The translations under genes were made by a program, and so were the position numbers. 64,000 nucleotides of DNA, from NCBI GenBank assembly GCA_965223955.1, contig OZ245029.1:682001-746000 (forward strand), read 5' to 3'. Of the stretch, positions 25,802-34,410 are shown one piece after another. The notes below the pieces were generated by a model. That model searched no databases, was not told where the DNA came from, and worked only from the letters and a program-made list of their open reading frames with translations. Origin of the DNA: Bin75 sp965223955 (GTDB taxonomy: Bacteria > Nitrospirota > Nitrospiria > Nitrospirales > UBA8639). Position 1 is the stretch's first letter, and every line of letters begins with the position of its first letter.

Positions 25802-27097
25802 TTACAGCGTCATCTTCGGGAAGGCCGGCAAGTTGGGTTCTGTGACGTTGGTCAGTTTAACGGCCACGGCATAGAACTGATGAAAGCGGTCGGCTTTCGT
25901 CGTTTGAAATCCATGGCCCAGGACGCTCTGATGGGCCGCATCCCACAAGGTTTTGATCTTGGTCCACTCGTTCACGAAGGTTTGCCCCATGGGATGTCCC
26001 AGCCCGGCCAAGGCGCGAAATTGGGCCTCAAGCGGCAGGTGAAACTTGCCGTCCACGTCGCTGGCATAGCAGGTGCGACAGGGTTCCTGTAGATCCTGCG
26101 GTAATTGGTCAACCTGCACGTCCCAGCTTTTGATTCCATACTGCTTCCACAAGTGGTACTGGGCATAGGCTTCCAGGGCTCGCAGTAACAATTGGAGGGC
26201 CGATTCGATTTGCTGATCCCGTTCCCCGCGTCGTTTGGCATGGGCGAGTAAATCATGAGCCACGGGGAGTTTGACGTCATTGGGATCCATGACGATGCTT
26301 TCCAAAAACTTCAGGTTTTGTTTGACCCCGGCCAGTAAGGAGGATATGCCGGGCGGCCCGCCCCAGACCGAGGCCAATTCCAAGGCCTTGAGCGCGGTTT
26401 TGAGTTTGTCCCAGGCATCCCGGTACTTGAAGCCTTCCCAGGCGGCATAGCCATCGGCCAAATTCGCCAGGGCGTGGTATAGCGGTTTGAGGCTTCCTCC
26501 GACCAACGTTTCAATGCGTCGAAACCGTTTGGCCGCCGGTGAAAACGCCCCTTGATTGAATAACAGGGCCGCCTCCTGCCGGGCCGGCACGGCTTCTTCG
26601 TTCCAGGGATTCCCTTCTTGCCAGCCGAAAGTCCGGTCTCCGAGCGTCACTACGTCACTCCCCTTCGACAAGCTCAGGGCTACGCTCAGGGCAGGCTTGC
26701 CCGTGTCGCTCTCCGGCGTGGTCAAGCCAACGACTTGCGACGTCCACGGCCGGCTGGCGAGCGCCATTGCCGCGGCGATGGTTGGAGTGGCCCTGCTGAA
26801 GTCCACGGTGAGTTCGCCGGGTTGCAGACCCCAGGTTTTCAACATGTCGGGAAGGCTTTTGGTTAACATTTGATGGACTGCGGTAAAACTTGCAGACTCT
26901 TCCGCGAGAATCCAATCCCATCGCTGCGGCATGGTGGTGATGGCCGGTTGAATGTCGGCTTCGATGGAGGCTTTCCGGGATTCGGATACCACGAAACAGA
27001 GAAACTCCGGGACAAGCCGGTTGATGCAGGCCTGCACCGGGACAGGGTCCCCGGAAACCGCGATGAGTAACGCTTTGGTCCGATAATTCCCGCTCAT
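25802..27097 (-). CDS. CRISPR-associated CARF-domain protein, TIGR02710 family
   Basis: The 431 residues begin TKALLIAVSGDPVPVQACIN, the first strand and loop of a CARF (Rossmann) domain that in this family senses cyclic oligoadenylate. LTVDFSRATPTIAAAMALAS holds the second ligand loop (compare D-TGGTK-MS). The C-terminal helical half contains AKRFRRIETLVGG, LADGYAAWEGFKYRDAWDKL and ESALQLLLRALEAYAQYHLW, as in TIGR02710 proteins; no clear HEPN RxxxxH motif is visible. A 39-base dispersed repeat is inserted in frame after the CARF domain. I chose the ATG at 27097 with AGAAGAAG upstream. No CRISPR array or cas gene lies in the window. Confidence 0.75.
   Translation of the reverse strand: MSGNYRTKALLIAVSGDPVPVQACINRLVPEFLCFVVSESRKASIEADIQPAITTMPQRWDWILAEESASFTAVHQMLTKSLPDMLKTWGLQPGELTVDFSRATPTIAAAMALASRPWTSQVVGLTTPESDTGKPALSVALSLSKGSDVVTLGDRTFGWQEGNPWNEEAVPARQEAALLFNQGAFSPAAKRFRRIETLVGGSLKPLYHALANLADGYAAWEGFKYRDAWDKLKTALKALELASVWGGPPGISSLLAGVKQNLKFLESIVMDPNDVKLPVAHDLLAHAKRRGERDQQIESALQLLLRALEAYAQYHLWKQYGIKSWDVQVDQLPQDLQEPCRTCYASDVDGKFHLPLEAQFRALAGLGHPMGQTFVNEWTKIKTLWDAAHQSVLGHGFQTTKADRFHQFYAVAVKLTNVTEPNLPAFPKMTL
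26658..26696. repeat. Dispersed 'SKG' repeat inserted in frame in the CARF gene
   Basis: On the minus strand the unit encodes PALSVALSLSKGS; it contains the TTCGACAAGCTCAGGGC core common to many bacterial dispersed repeats. It is 39 bases (13 codons), so the frame is kept. A relative lies at about 46701-46744. Confidence 0.7.
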
Positions 27098-27110
27098 AAT
27101 TCTTCTTCTG

Positions 27111-27164
27111 TTGTAGCGGCGCCATCCCGGGTCAAAGCCCGGGACATGCCTCATGGCGCTTTCC
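27111..27164. repeat. Dispersed palindromic repeat upstream of the CARF gene
   Basis: The unit starts TTGTAGCGGCGCCATCCCGG and has CCCGGGTCAAAGCCCGGG as an internal hairpin. A second copy lies at 43659-43710. It begins 14 bases before the CARF start codon, so it is probably in its leader or promoter. The rest of 27165-27531 shows no gene; TATAAAAT at 27271-27278 is a possible -10 element for the regulator that follows. Confidence 0.6.
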
Positions 27165-27531
27165 GGCGAGACTATAGCATCGCCCTCCGGCAAACTCCAA
27201 GCGTTGGAGGAGAGTCATGTCTGCCTCCGGGTCAATCTGGTGCGGCGGCACTCGTTATTAAACCAATCGTTATAAAATCTGTTGAGATTTCCGGGGGGTG
27301 GGCCTAGAATCGCTTCCATGACGACGGACCAGATTGCACGGCGGTGTCAGGTAAAGTCCGGGTCTCCGACTTTTCCATTCCTTGGGAAAAGGGGCGATCG
27401 TTTTCCTCGTTCCTGTCGTCGTTGCCGACGTGCTGGCGGGCAGGGACGAAACACGGGCGGGTCGAGCAAAGGCCTCGTTTCCTCATAGGTGTTCTTATCA
27501 GAACAACGATCGTTGTTCCCACCGGTTGCCC

Positions 27532-28914
27532 ATGCAGAAAAAAATTCTCGTGGTCGATGATGATCCCGACATCGTTTTGATGTTGACGGATCGTTTGGAG
27601 GCGTTGGGCTATACCACGCTGGCTGCCGGTGACGGGCAGCGCGCGCTCGAACTCCTGGAATCCGAGGACCCCGGACTCGTGTTGCTTGATTTGCAAATGC
27701 CCCGGATGACGGGATTGGACGTGCTGGAACAATTGGCCCGGCAAGAGCAGGCGATCCTGGCGAATCGACCCCCGATCATCGTGATGACGGCCCATGGGAC
27801 GATTCAGTCAGCCGTGGAAGCCATGCAGTATGGAGCCGCCGATTTTCTCACGAAACCCTTGGATATGGATCACCTGACCTTGGTGATGCAAAAGACCCTG
27901 GAACGCGAGGGCCTGAAACGGCACGTCGCCGTGTTGCGCGAAGAAGTCGAATCCCGGTACGGCACCATCGTGGCGGACACGCCGGCCATGGTGGCATTGA
28001 TTGAGTTGACCAAACGGGTAGCTGATTCTGAGGCCACCGTGCTGTTGCTGGGAGAAAGCGGCACGGGCAAGGAACTCTTTGCCAGGTCCATCCATCAATG
28101 GAGCAAGCGGGTCGATAAGCCCTTTGTCGTGATCAATTGTGTGGCCTTAACCGAAACCCTGCTCGAAAACGAATTGTTCGGCCATGAAAAAGGCGCCTTC
28201 ACGGGAGCGACGACGCAACAAAAAGGAAAAGTCGAGATGGCCGATGAAGGCACCCTCTTCCTGGACGAGATCGGAGACATGGTCCCGGACCTGCAAGCCA
28301 AATTGTTGCGCCTTCTGCAGGACCGGGAATTTCATCGCGTGGGTGGGACGCGCTTGGTTCGGGTCAACATCCGGGTGATCGCCGCGACGAATCGCGACCT
28401 GTCAACGGCCGTGAAAGAAGGCGCGTTTCGTGAAGATTTATTTCATCGGTTAAACGTGATTAGCGTGTCCATCCCCCCGTTACGCGAACGACCCGATGAA
28501 ATTCCTCATTTGGCCGAACTCTTTCTTCAACGCTATACGAAGGAGATGGGAAAGCCCGGCATGCACCTGACGTTGGCTGCCCTCCGGACCATGCGAACCT
28601 ATCCGTGGCCCGGCAACGTGCGGGAGTTGGAGAACGCCGTGGCCCGAGCCGTGGTCTTGTGTGTCGGCCGCGAGATTGGCCCCGAGCATTTACGCCTCCC
28701 TTCCGACTATGAAGAAGAGCCCCAAGTTCGGGAGGCGAGCGATTTGTCCTACCATGAGTCGATGGAACACCACCGACATTTTCTGATCGAGCAGGCGCTG
28801 AAACGCGCCCATGGCAATCAGACCAAAGCCGCGGAAGCGCTGGGGCTCCAGCGCTCGTACCTCGCGCGCGTGCTCAAACAAAAACAGACAGAAGGGCGGA
28901 AGGACGCGAAGTAG
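27532..28914 (+). CDS. Sigma-54-dependent response regulator, NtrC family
   Basis: Phosphorylation-controlled activator of sigma-54 promoters. The 460 residues have a receiver domain (acidic pocket D10/D11, phospho-acceptor D53 in LLDLQMPRMTG, conserved Lys in LTKPLDMDH), an AAA+ domain (Walker A LGESGTGKE, the sigma-54 contact EKGAFTGATTQ, Walker B GTLFLDEIGDM) and a C-terminal Fis-type HTH (GNQTKAAEALGLQRSYLARV). The ATG at 27532 opens the receiver domain; the upstream frame is not conserved. It converges with a histidine kinase gene, its likely partner. Confidence 0.93.
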   Translation: MQKKILVVDDDPDIVLMLTDRLEALGYTTLAAGDGQRALELLESEDPGLVLLDLQMPRMTGLDVLEQLARQEQAILANRPPIIVMTAHGTIQSAVEAMQYGAADFLTKPLDMDHLTLVMQKTLEREGLKRHVAVLREEVESRYGTIVADTPAMVALIELTKRVADSEATVLLLGESGTGKELFARSIHQWSKRVDKPFVVINCVALTETLLENELFGHEKGAFTGATTQQKGKVEMADEGTLFLDEIGDMVPDLQAKLLRLLQDREFHRVGGTRLVRVNIRVIAATNRDLSTAVKEGAFREDLFHRLNVISVSIPPLRERPDEIPHLAELFLQRYTKEMGKPGMHLTLAALRTMRTYPWPGNVRELENAVARAVVLCVGREIGPEHLRLPSDYEEEPQVREASDLSYHESMEHHRHFLIEQALKRAHGNQTKAAEALGLQRSYLARVLKQKQTEGRKDAK

Positions 28915-28927
28915 GCTGCTTCCTGAG

Positions 28928-30721
28928 TCAACGGGTGGGAAGCGTAAAATAGAATCGGCTCCCGCTGCCCACTGTGCTTTCCACCCAAATCCGTCCTTGA
29001 TGCAGGTCCACCAGACTTTTCGTAATCGCTAATCCCAAGCCCGCTCCCCGCGTCTCCACATTGTCGCTCCGATAAAAGCGATCGAACACGTTGGGCATTT
29101 CTTCTGCAGCAATGCCGCACCCCGTGTCGGCGACGCATACCTGGATCGCGGAATCTTCCAGTGGTGTCAGCGAGATCGAAATCCGTCCGGATGGAGGCGT
29201 AAATTTAATGGCGTTGTGAACGAGATTCGTCAAAATCTGAAGAAGTTTGTCCCGGTCTCCACGTACAGGAGCAAGCGGCGAAGGGGCCATGGTCTCCAGC
29301 ATGAGGGATTTCTCCTCCGCCTGGAGGCGTAAAGTCTCAAGGATTTCCCCGGTCACTTCGGCCAGCGACACATCAGTCAATCGTAATTCCACGTGGCCGG
29401 CTTCGATACGGGACAGGTCCAGCAGGTCGTTCAGCGTTCGCGTCAATCGTTCGATATTATATTTGACCCGCGTGAGATACAGGAACTGCCGCTCGCGTAA
29501 GTCTCCAGTCACTCCATCCAGCATGTTTTCCACGAACCCTTTCATGACGGTCAGGGGTGTGCGTATTTCGTGCGACGCAATGGAGACGAAGGCGGATTTG
29601 CGTTCATCAAGTTCGCGAAGTTTTTCATTGGCGACTTGGAGGGAGCGCGTTCGTTCTTGGATCAAACTCTCCTGCTCAAGATAGGCCTCTCGAAGTTCTT
29701 CATGGCGGGCATCCACAGAAGCCACTTGTTCCTTGAGCAAGGTTTCCCGCTCTTCCGCCTTCTTCTTGAGACGATACCAATTCCAGGCGAACCAAGCGGC
29801 CATGCCCGGGCTGATCGTCCAGAAAAGAGTCTCTGTCCGGGAAAGCTCCGGGTGTACCCATCGGACGTAGACGAAGACCAGGATACTCACGCATACTGCG
29901 GCCCCGATCACGGCCCATCCACGGTTTTCAGAAAGCGGCTGGGCGGGCCAATGGAATTCCCATTCACAGGACTCGTCCCCATCCGCCATACATTGGAGAT
30001 CGCGGACGCTGGCAAATCCCAGGTGGTGAACGTGTTGCGGCACGGCCAGGAGGCCGGCCTTCGATGCCTGGCAGATGATGTAGGCGCACCGGTTGCGGTA
30101 AGGGCCGAATTGTCGAGCAACGTGTTCGGTCAATGTCATTCCCAGAACGGCTGAGCCATTGGTCACGTTGCACACGCTGAACCGTAAGGAGTCTTTGGCG
30201 AACTTTTCTCCGAAGCGTGGGAACAGTTCGAAGATTTGCGAAACGGAAAACGGGCGTCCCAGGGTTTGAATGATGGGAGAAATAAATTTGTGTTTGCCCA
30301 TTTCAAATTGAAAGTTCGGATCCTCGGAGATCAGGATGCAGAACTCACCGAGGCAACACACGAATTCATAGGAATAACTGTGCCAGATATTTTGTAAAAA
30401 TTCGGGGGTGACGTGATAAGAGGGATCGTTGATCCGGGCGTTCAGCGAATCGCAGAGTTGGTCAATGGCTTGACGCCCGGCGTCGCCCCCGTTTTTCTTG
30501 CTGATGACTTCTTCCAGGTATTCGACGTTCGCCTTAACCGTAATCCCACTCACGTCGCGAATTTTTTCACCGTTCGGGGCGACACCGAACGGGCGAAAAA
30601 GCATGAAGGGTCTTTCAAGAATGGAATGATCTTTCGAAAGCAACTCCATTGAGCCACTCGCCCGGGTGCCGGATGTGGGTTCTCCGTTTGCTGGAAATTC
30701 GAGCGCAGCCATGGGACGCAT
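28928..30721 (-). CDS. Membrane sensor histidine kinase with V4R-like sensor domain
   Basis: The 597 residues begin with a soluble sensor region (about 50-250) containing FGEKFAKDSLRFSVCNVTNG and MADGDESCEWEFHW; the C..GD..CEWEF.W end resembles V4R/heme-NO-like ligand domains. Two membrane helices follow (WAVIGAAVCVSILVFVYV, FWTISPGMAAWFAWNW), then a coiled coil, HisKA with SIASHEIRTPLTVMKGF, and HATPase_c (NLVHNAIKFTPPSG, VADTGCGI, GAGLGLAITKSLV). The ATG at 30721 overlaps the apaH stop in TGATG, indicating coupling. It likely phosphorylates the convergent NtrC-type regulator. Confidence 0.85.
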   Translation of the reverse strand: MRPMAALEFPANGEPTSGTRASGSMELLSKDHSILERPFMLFRPFGVAPNGEKIRDVSGITVKANVEYLEEVISKKNGGDAGRQAIDQLCDSLNARINDPSYHVTPEFLQNIWHSYSYEFVCCLGEFCILISEDPNFQFEMGKHKFISPIIQTLGRPFSVSQIFELFPRFGEKFAKDSLRFSVCNVTNGSAVLGMTLTEHVARQFGPYRNRCAYIICQASKAGLLAVPQHVHHLGFASVRDLQCMADGDESCEWEFHWPAQPLSENRGWAVIGAAVCVSILVFVYVRWVHPELSRTETLFWTISPGMAAWFAWNWYRLKKKAEERETLLKEQVASVDARHEELREAYLEQESLIQERTRSLQVANEKLRELDERKSAFVSIASHEIRTPLTVMKGFVENMLDGVTGDLRERQFLYLTRVKYNIERLTRTLNDLLDLSRIEAGHVELRLTDVSLAEVTGEILETLRLQAEEKSLMLETMAPSPLAPVRGDRDKLLQILTNLVHNAIKFTPPSGRISISLTPLEDSAIQVCVADTGCGIAAEEMPNVFDRFYRSDNVETRGAGLGLAITKSLVDLHQGRIWVESTVGSGSRFYFTLPTR

Positions 30722-31521
30722 CAAGGACAGGTGATCGTATACAGTTTCCTGTCCTCCAGTCGAAGACAGGCCAACTCGTTTCCCCAGACGCACCCGCCGT
30801 CCAACGCAATAACCCCTTTGTCCATGTACACCCCTAAAGCCGACCAGTGCCCGCAAATTACTGTTTCGGTTCGTGGGGTGTGAGGGGGCAGGTGAAACCA
30901 TGGGGAAAGACCGGCGGGGGCCTGCTCCGGCGGGCCCTTGAACGAAAGGTCGATGAGACCTTTCCGGGAACACATCCGCATTCTGGTCAAGACGTTTGTG
31001 ATCAGACCGAGCCGGGCCGGAGACGGGATGGTGTCGGACCAACGGGTCTCCTCACTCCGGTAAATGAACGGTAAGAGCCTGTGATAGTGTTCGGATCTGA
31101 GTGCGTCCTCCACTTCCCCGGCCAATCTCATCGCCTGTTCGACGGACCATTGGGGAAGGACGCCGGCGTGGACGAGCAGATACTCGCCTTCCTGATGGAG
31201 CATGGATTGACGGCGAAGCCAGTCCAGCAACTCCTCGGCATCAGGCGCATCGAGGACCGGTTGAAGCGTATCATGTTTACGGAGCCGCGCGACTCCGCAC
31301 TGGACCGCCAATAGATGCAGATCATGGTTGCCGAGCACGACCACGCAACGGCTTTCGAGACTTTTAATGAAGCGCAACACTTCCAAGGAATGGGGGCCGC
31401 GGTTGACTAAATCGCCGACAAACCACAGCCGGTCCGAGGACGGATCGAATCGAATGCGATCCAACAGTTTTTGGAGGGGGGTCAGGCACCCCTGAATATC
31501 GCCGAGTGCATACGTGGCCAT
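30721..31521 (-). CDS. apaH: Symmetrical bis(5'-nucleosyl)-tetraphosphatase
   Basis: Hydrolyses Ap4A and removes Np4 caps from RNA. The 266 residues show the metallophosphatase motifs YALGDIQGC, FVGDLVNRGPHS, VLGNHDLHLLA, LVHAG and ICGHWSALG, each in the usual order. It is transcribed with the histidine kinase that overlaps its stop. Confidence 0.95.
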   Translation of the reverse strand: MATYALGDIQGCLTPLQKLLDRIRFDPSSDRLWFVGDLVNRGPHSLEVLRFIKSLESRCVVVLGNHDLHLLAVQCGVARLRKHDTLQPVLDAPDAEELLDWLRRQSMLHQEGEYLLVHAGVLPQWSVEQAMRLAGEVEDALRSEHYHRLLPFIYRSEETRWSDTIPSPARLGLITNVLTRMRMCSRKGLIDLSFKGPPEQAPAGLSPWFHLPPHTPRTETVICGHWSALGVYMDKGVIALDGGCVWGNELACLRLEDRKLYTITCP

Positions 31522-31679
31522 ACGGGTTTCCTACAACAGCAGCATTCATCAGACCTTAGCCAGAACCCGGGGATGGTGCAAGAGGAATTTGTCCTCCACC
31601 TTGAATCCCACCGGCGGGGCTAGGTACGATCACGCGACCGGTGTTGACGGACAGAGGGCCGTGGAAAGGAAGGGGAGAT

Positions 31680-32339
31680 ATGGAACGGATTCTTGAACCG
31701 GAAGTCATGGATGGGGAAGAGCAGGTCCGGGTCTATGCGAACGCCGATTTCGCCGAAGAAAATCAGGGGTTCGTCGATCAATTCTTGGCATTGTACCCCG
31801 AAGTCCGGGAGGAAATCGTGCTGGATTTGGGATGTGGCCCTGCGGATATTCCGATCCGGCTTCTCCGGAGTCGTCCCACCCTTCGCGTCACCGGAGTGGA
31901 TGCGTCCGGCCCCATGATACATTGGGCGGAAGAAGCCGTTCGCCAAGCAGGGTTTTCTGATCGGATCCAACTCATCTGCGGGCGATTCCAGGATCTGCAG
32001 TTGGATCAGCTGGCTGATGCCGTGATCTCCAATAGCCTGGTGCATCATGTGCCCAACGCGTTTCAGTTTTGGTATGCGGTGAAAACCTTTGTCAAGCCTG
32101 GGGCTCCGGTGCTCATCATGGATTTGTTGCGACCTGACACACCGGAGGAGGCTCAGGCCCTGGTCGATCAATACGCGGCTGATGAGCCCGAACAACTGCG
32201 CCACGATTTTTATCACTCCTTATTGAGCGCCTTCACCGAAGACGAAATCGCGGCCCAGATGGCGGAAATGAATTTAAGCCGCCTTCTGATCGACGTGCCC
32301 GACGACCGGCATTGGCTCGTGTCCGGTCGCGTGTTTTAG
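31680..32339 (+). CDS. Class I SAM-dependent methyltransferase
   Basis: The 219 residues have a Rossmann methyltransferase fold: motif I IVLDLGCGPADIPIRLL, the acidic ribose contact VTGVDASGPMI, and the NSLVHHVPNAFQFW segment. The substrate is not predictable. The start at 31680 is chosen for the AAGGGGAGAT site immediately before it. The neighbours (apaH, hicA remnant) give no pathway clue. Confidence 0.85.
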   Translation: MERILEPEVMDGEEQVRVYANADFAEENQGFVDQFLALYPEVREEIVLDLGCGPADIPIRLLRSRPTLRVTGVDASGPMIHWAEEAVRQAGFSDRIQLICGRFQDLQLDQLADAVISNSLVHHVPNAFQFWYAVKTFVKPGAPVLIMDLLRPDTPEEAQALVDQYAADEPEQLRHDFYHSLLSAFTEDEIAAQMAEMNLSRLLIDVPDDRHWLVSGRVF

Positions 32340-32438
32340 CGGCACGTATCACCCTTTCCTCCGCTGGTTGCCGATCATTCCGTCACCACAATGACGGGCC
32401 GTTCATTGTCAGCAATCTTTAGAGTGTGTATTACACAC

Positions 32439-32635
32439 ATGATGAGAAGCGCGGACCTGATTCGGAAATTGAAGCAAGATGGCTGGGTGCTGCGGAATAC
32501 GCGGGAAGGTCACTATCAATTCACGCACCCAACAAGTCGGGATGGGTGACGGTCAAGCATCCGGCCAAAGATATTCCGAGGGGAACGCTGCGCAACATCA
32601 ATCGACAAGCACAATGGAAGTGGAACGACCGCTGA
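32439..32635 (+). pseudogene. hicA: HicA mRNA interferase toxin, frameshifted
   Basis: The first frame reads MMRSADLIRKLKQDGWVLRN, then TREGHYQFTHPTSRDG and stops. The next frame carries the remainder, SGWVTVKHPAKDIPRGTLRN and INRQAQWKWNDR. Adding one A to CCAACAAGTC gives HPTKSGWVTVKHP, the normal HicA sequence with the catalytic histidine region (GHYQF). So a one-base deletion near 32533 has destroyed the toxin. Its stop overlaps the hicB start (TGATG). Confidence 0.85.
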
Positions 32636-33048
32636 TGCGATACCCGATTGTGATCTACAAAGATAAAAAGAGTGGATACGGAGTCACGGTACCTGATCTG
32701 CCAGGCTGCTTTTCGGCTGGGGATACACTCGAGGACGCCATTGACTCGGTGCATGAAGCCATTGCGTGCCACCTTGAGGGACTGCTTATAGACGGTGAGC
32801 CGATCCCTGCACAGAAACCGCTTGAAGTCCACTAGGCCAACAAGGACTATCGCAACGGGATCTGGGCGCTCGCCGACTTCGACTTCTCGAAGCTGTCGAG
32901 TAAGGCCAAGCGGGTCAACATCACGGTGCCCGCATGGGTCCTGGCGATTGTGGATCAGGTCGCGGTCCAGGAAGGGAACACGCGGTCGGGCTTGCTGGTC
33001 CGCGCGGCGTTGAGCTACGTGGAGCGGCGGTCAATAGAAGATCGATAG
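32635..33048 (+). pseudogene. hicB: HicB antitoxin with premature stop
   Basis: HicB starts MRYPIVIYKDKKSGYGVTVP and contains the LPGCFSAGDTLEDAIDSVHE core. An in-frame TAG at 32833-32835 ends it at 66 residues after LEVH. The same frame continues ANKDYRNGIWALADFDFSKL and then a ribbon-helix-helix end (AKRVNITVPAWVLAIVDQVA) to 33048. Homologues have glutamine (CAG) at the stop position, so one C-to-T change explains it. The DNA-binding half is lost unless the stop is read through. Confidence 0.85.
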
Positions 33049-33133
33049 CGCCGTTCGGGAGGCTGGTGCTGTTAACGTTTATTTCTTCTAAAGATGGCAG
33101 CATTTCAATACCCCCAAAGGGTAGCTAAAACTA

Positions 33134-34345
33134 TTAAACAAACTCCATGGTTCGCAGGATAAATTGTCCAAACATGGGAACGGCAAAGCAATATTTTCCA
33201 TGTCTATTTTTGAAAACCAAGCTAGCATGACTCAAAGAAGAGAGCATTTGATTGACCTGACTTTTGCTTATTGGTTTTTCGAGCAACCTTTCTGAAGCCT
33301 CAGTTATTTCATTTCCAGTGAATTCGGCTTCGCCTGTTGTAATCTTGGCAATGACCCAAAGTAATTGTTTCTGTCGTTCTGTGACTCTTGCCCACCTCCC
33401 AGCATAAAAGTCTGAATCTAATTTAGAAGTGATCTCTTCTGCCGGTACAATAGTATCCTCGCCAGCTTCAATTTGCTGTAACCATGTATCATAAACTTCC
33501 TTGCAGATGAACTGAACAAAATAGGGGTATCCACCTGACATCTTCACAATAACATCTACCGAATCATCATTAAAACTGATGGGGCATCCTGCTTGTTGGA
33601 TTGGCGTTAGAATGGCATCTTTTGTGTCTTCTTTCGGCAATCTCCTTAAAAATAAAACGTGAAACATTCTTTCGGAATAGGTTCGAGACTCCACGAGTTT
33701 AGGAAATAATGTCGGTAAGCCCGTCAGAACCAATATAAAGCGTATATTCTTTCGCTGTAAGGACTGAAAAACATCCAAGATTAACGATAGGGGATATTGT
33801 TCTTTCTTGGCCTGATCAGACATGTTTTGCGCTTCATCGTAGGCAAAAATAATCCCCTTTTTATTAAGTGGGGGAATGAACGACCAAATATATTCAAGAA
33901 CATCTTTGAGCTTGTCTGATGCAAGCCCGGGAGTTTCATCATAACGTTTGCGCAAGAATGAATAGTTGAGTGTTACTTTCCGTGTAGATTCCATATAGCC
34001 AGCCGATTTGGTTTCTGGCGTCGTGACCGTAATCCTTGAAGTCAGTATTGAAATGTCGGTAAGGATTCGCGTTGCCAGGCTGTCCTCAGTGATGCTGGCT
34101 GATTCTGAGAGGTCAGTCCCCACCCATAACCATCCCTCTTGAACGGCTGTTGGCTTTAGAGATTCTAACAGCACTGTTTTTCCCACGCCTCGGAGACCAG
34201 TAATGACCAGATTCTCTAGAATAGTCGTTTGCCTCAAAAGTCTCTTAAATTCAAACTCTTCGTGCTTCCGACCGGCCAGATAAGGAGGCATATGACCTGC
34301 ACCAGGCTTAAAAGGGTTAGTAAATGATGGATTGGCTATTTCCAT
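33134..34345 (-). CDS. AAA/STAND-like ATPase of unknown role
   Basis: The 403 residues show an N-terminal LAGRKHEEFEFKRLL motif, Walker A ITGLRGVGKTVLLESL, Walker B GIIFAYDEAQN and sensor ILVLTGLPTLFPKL, then GGYPYFVQFICKEV and a winged-helix C-terminal region (ERQKQLLWVIAKITTGEAEF, ISKSQVNQMLSSL). This is the architecture of STAND/Orc-like ATPases often found in mobile or defence islands. Base composition is clearly AT-richer than the surrounding genes, consistent with transfer. Three 10-bp repeats at 18-bp spacing lie directly upstream. No partner gene is adjacent on the same strand. Confidence 0.8.
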   Translation of the reverse strand: MEIANPSFTNPFKPGAGHMPPYLAGRKHEEFEFKRLLRQTTILENLVITGLRGVGKTVLLESLKPTAVQEGWLWVGTDLSESASITEDSLATRILTDISILTSRITVTTPETKSAGYMESTRKVTLNYSFLRKRYDETPGLASDKLKDVLEYIWSFIPPLNKKGIIFAYDEAQNMSDQAKKEQYPLSLILDVFQSLQRKNIRFILVLTGLPTLFPKLVESRTYSERMFHVLFLRRLPKEDTKDAILTPIQQAGCPISFNDDSVDVIVKMSGGYPYFVQFICKEVYDTWLQQIEAGEDTIVPAEEITSKLDSDFYAGRWARVTERQKQLLWVIAKITTGEAEFTGNEITEASERLLEKPISKSQVNQMLSSLSHASLVFKNRHGKYCFAVPMFGQFILRTMEFV

Positions 34346-34364
34346 ATGCGATTACCTCACATTA

Positions 34365-34410
34365 TAAATTTATAATTTATAGTAAATTTATATAATATAA
34401 TAAATTTATA
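34365..34410. promoter_or_regulatory. Three iteron-like repeats upstream of the ATPase gene
   Basis: TAAATTTATA occurs exactly at 34365-34374, 34383-34392 and 34401-34410, a strict 18-bp period. The first copy lies in a perfect 12-bp palindrome (34363-34374). They begin 20 bases upstream of the ATPase ATG. Operator sites for autoregulation are the simplest reading. The gap continues AT-rich and gene-free to 34621. Confidence 0.55.
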
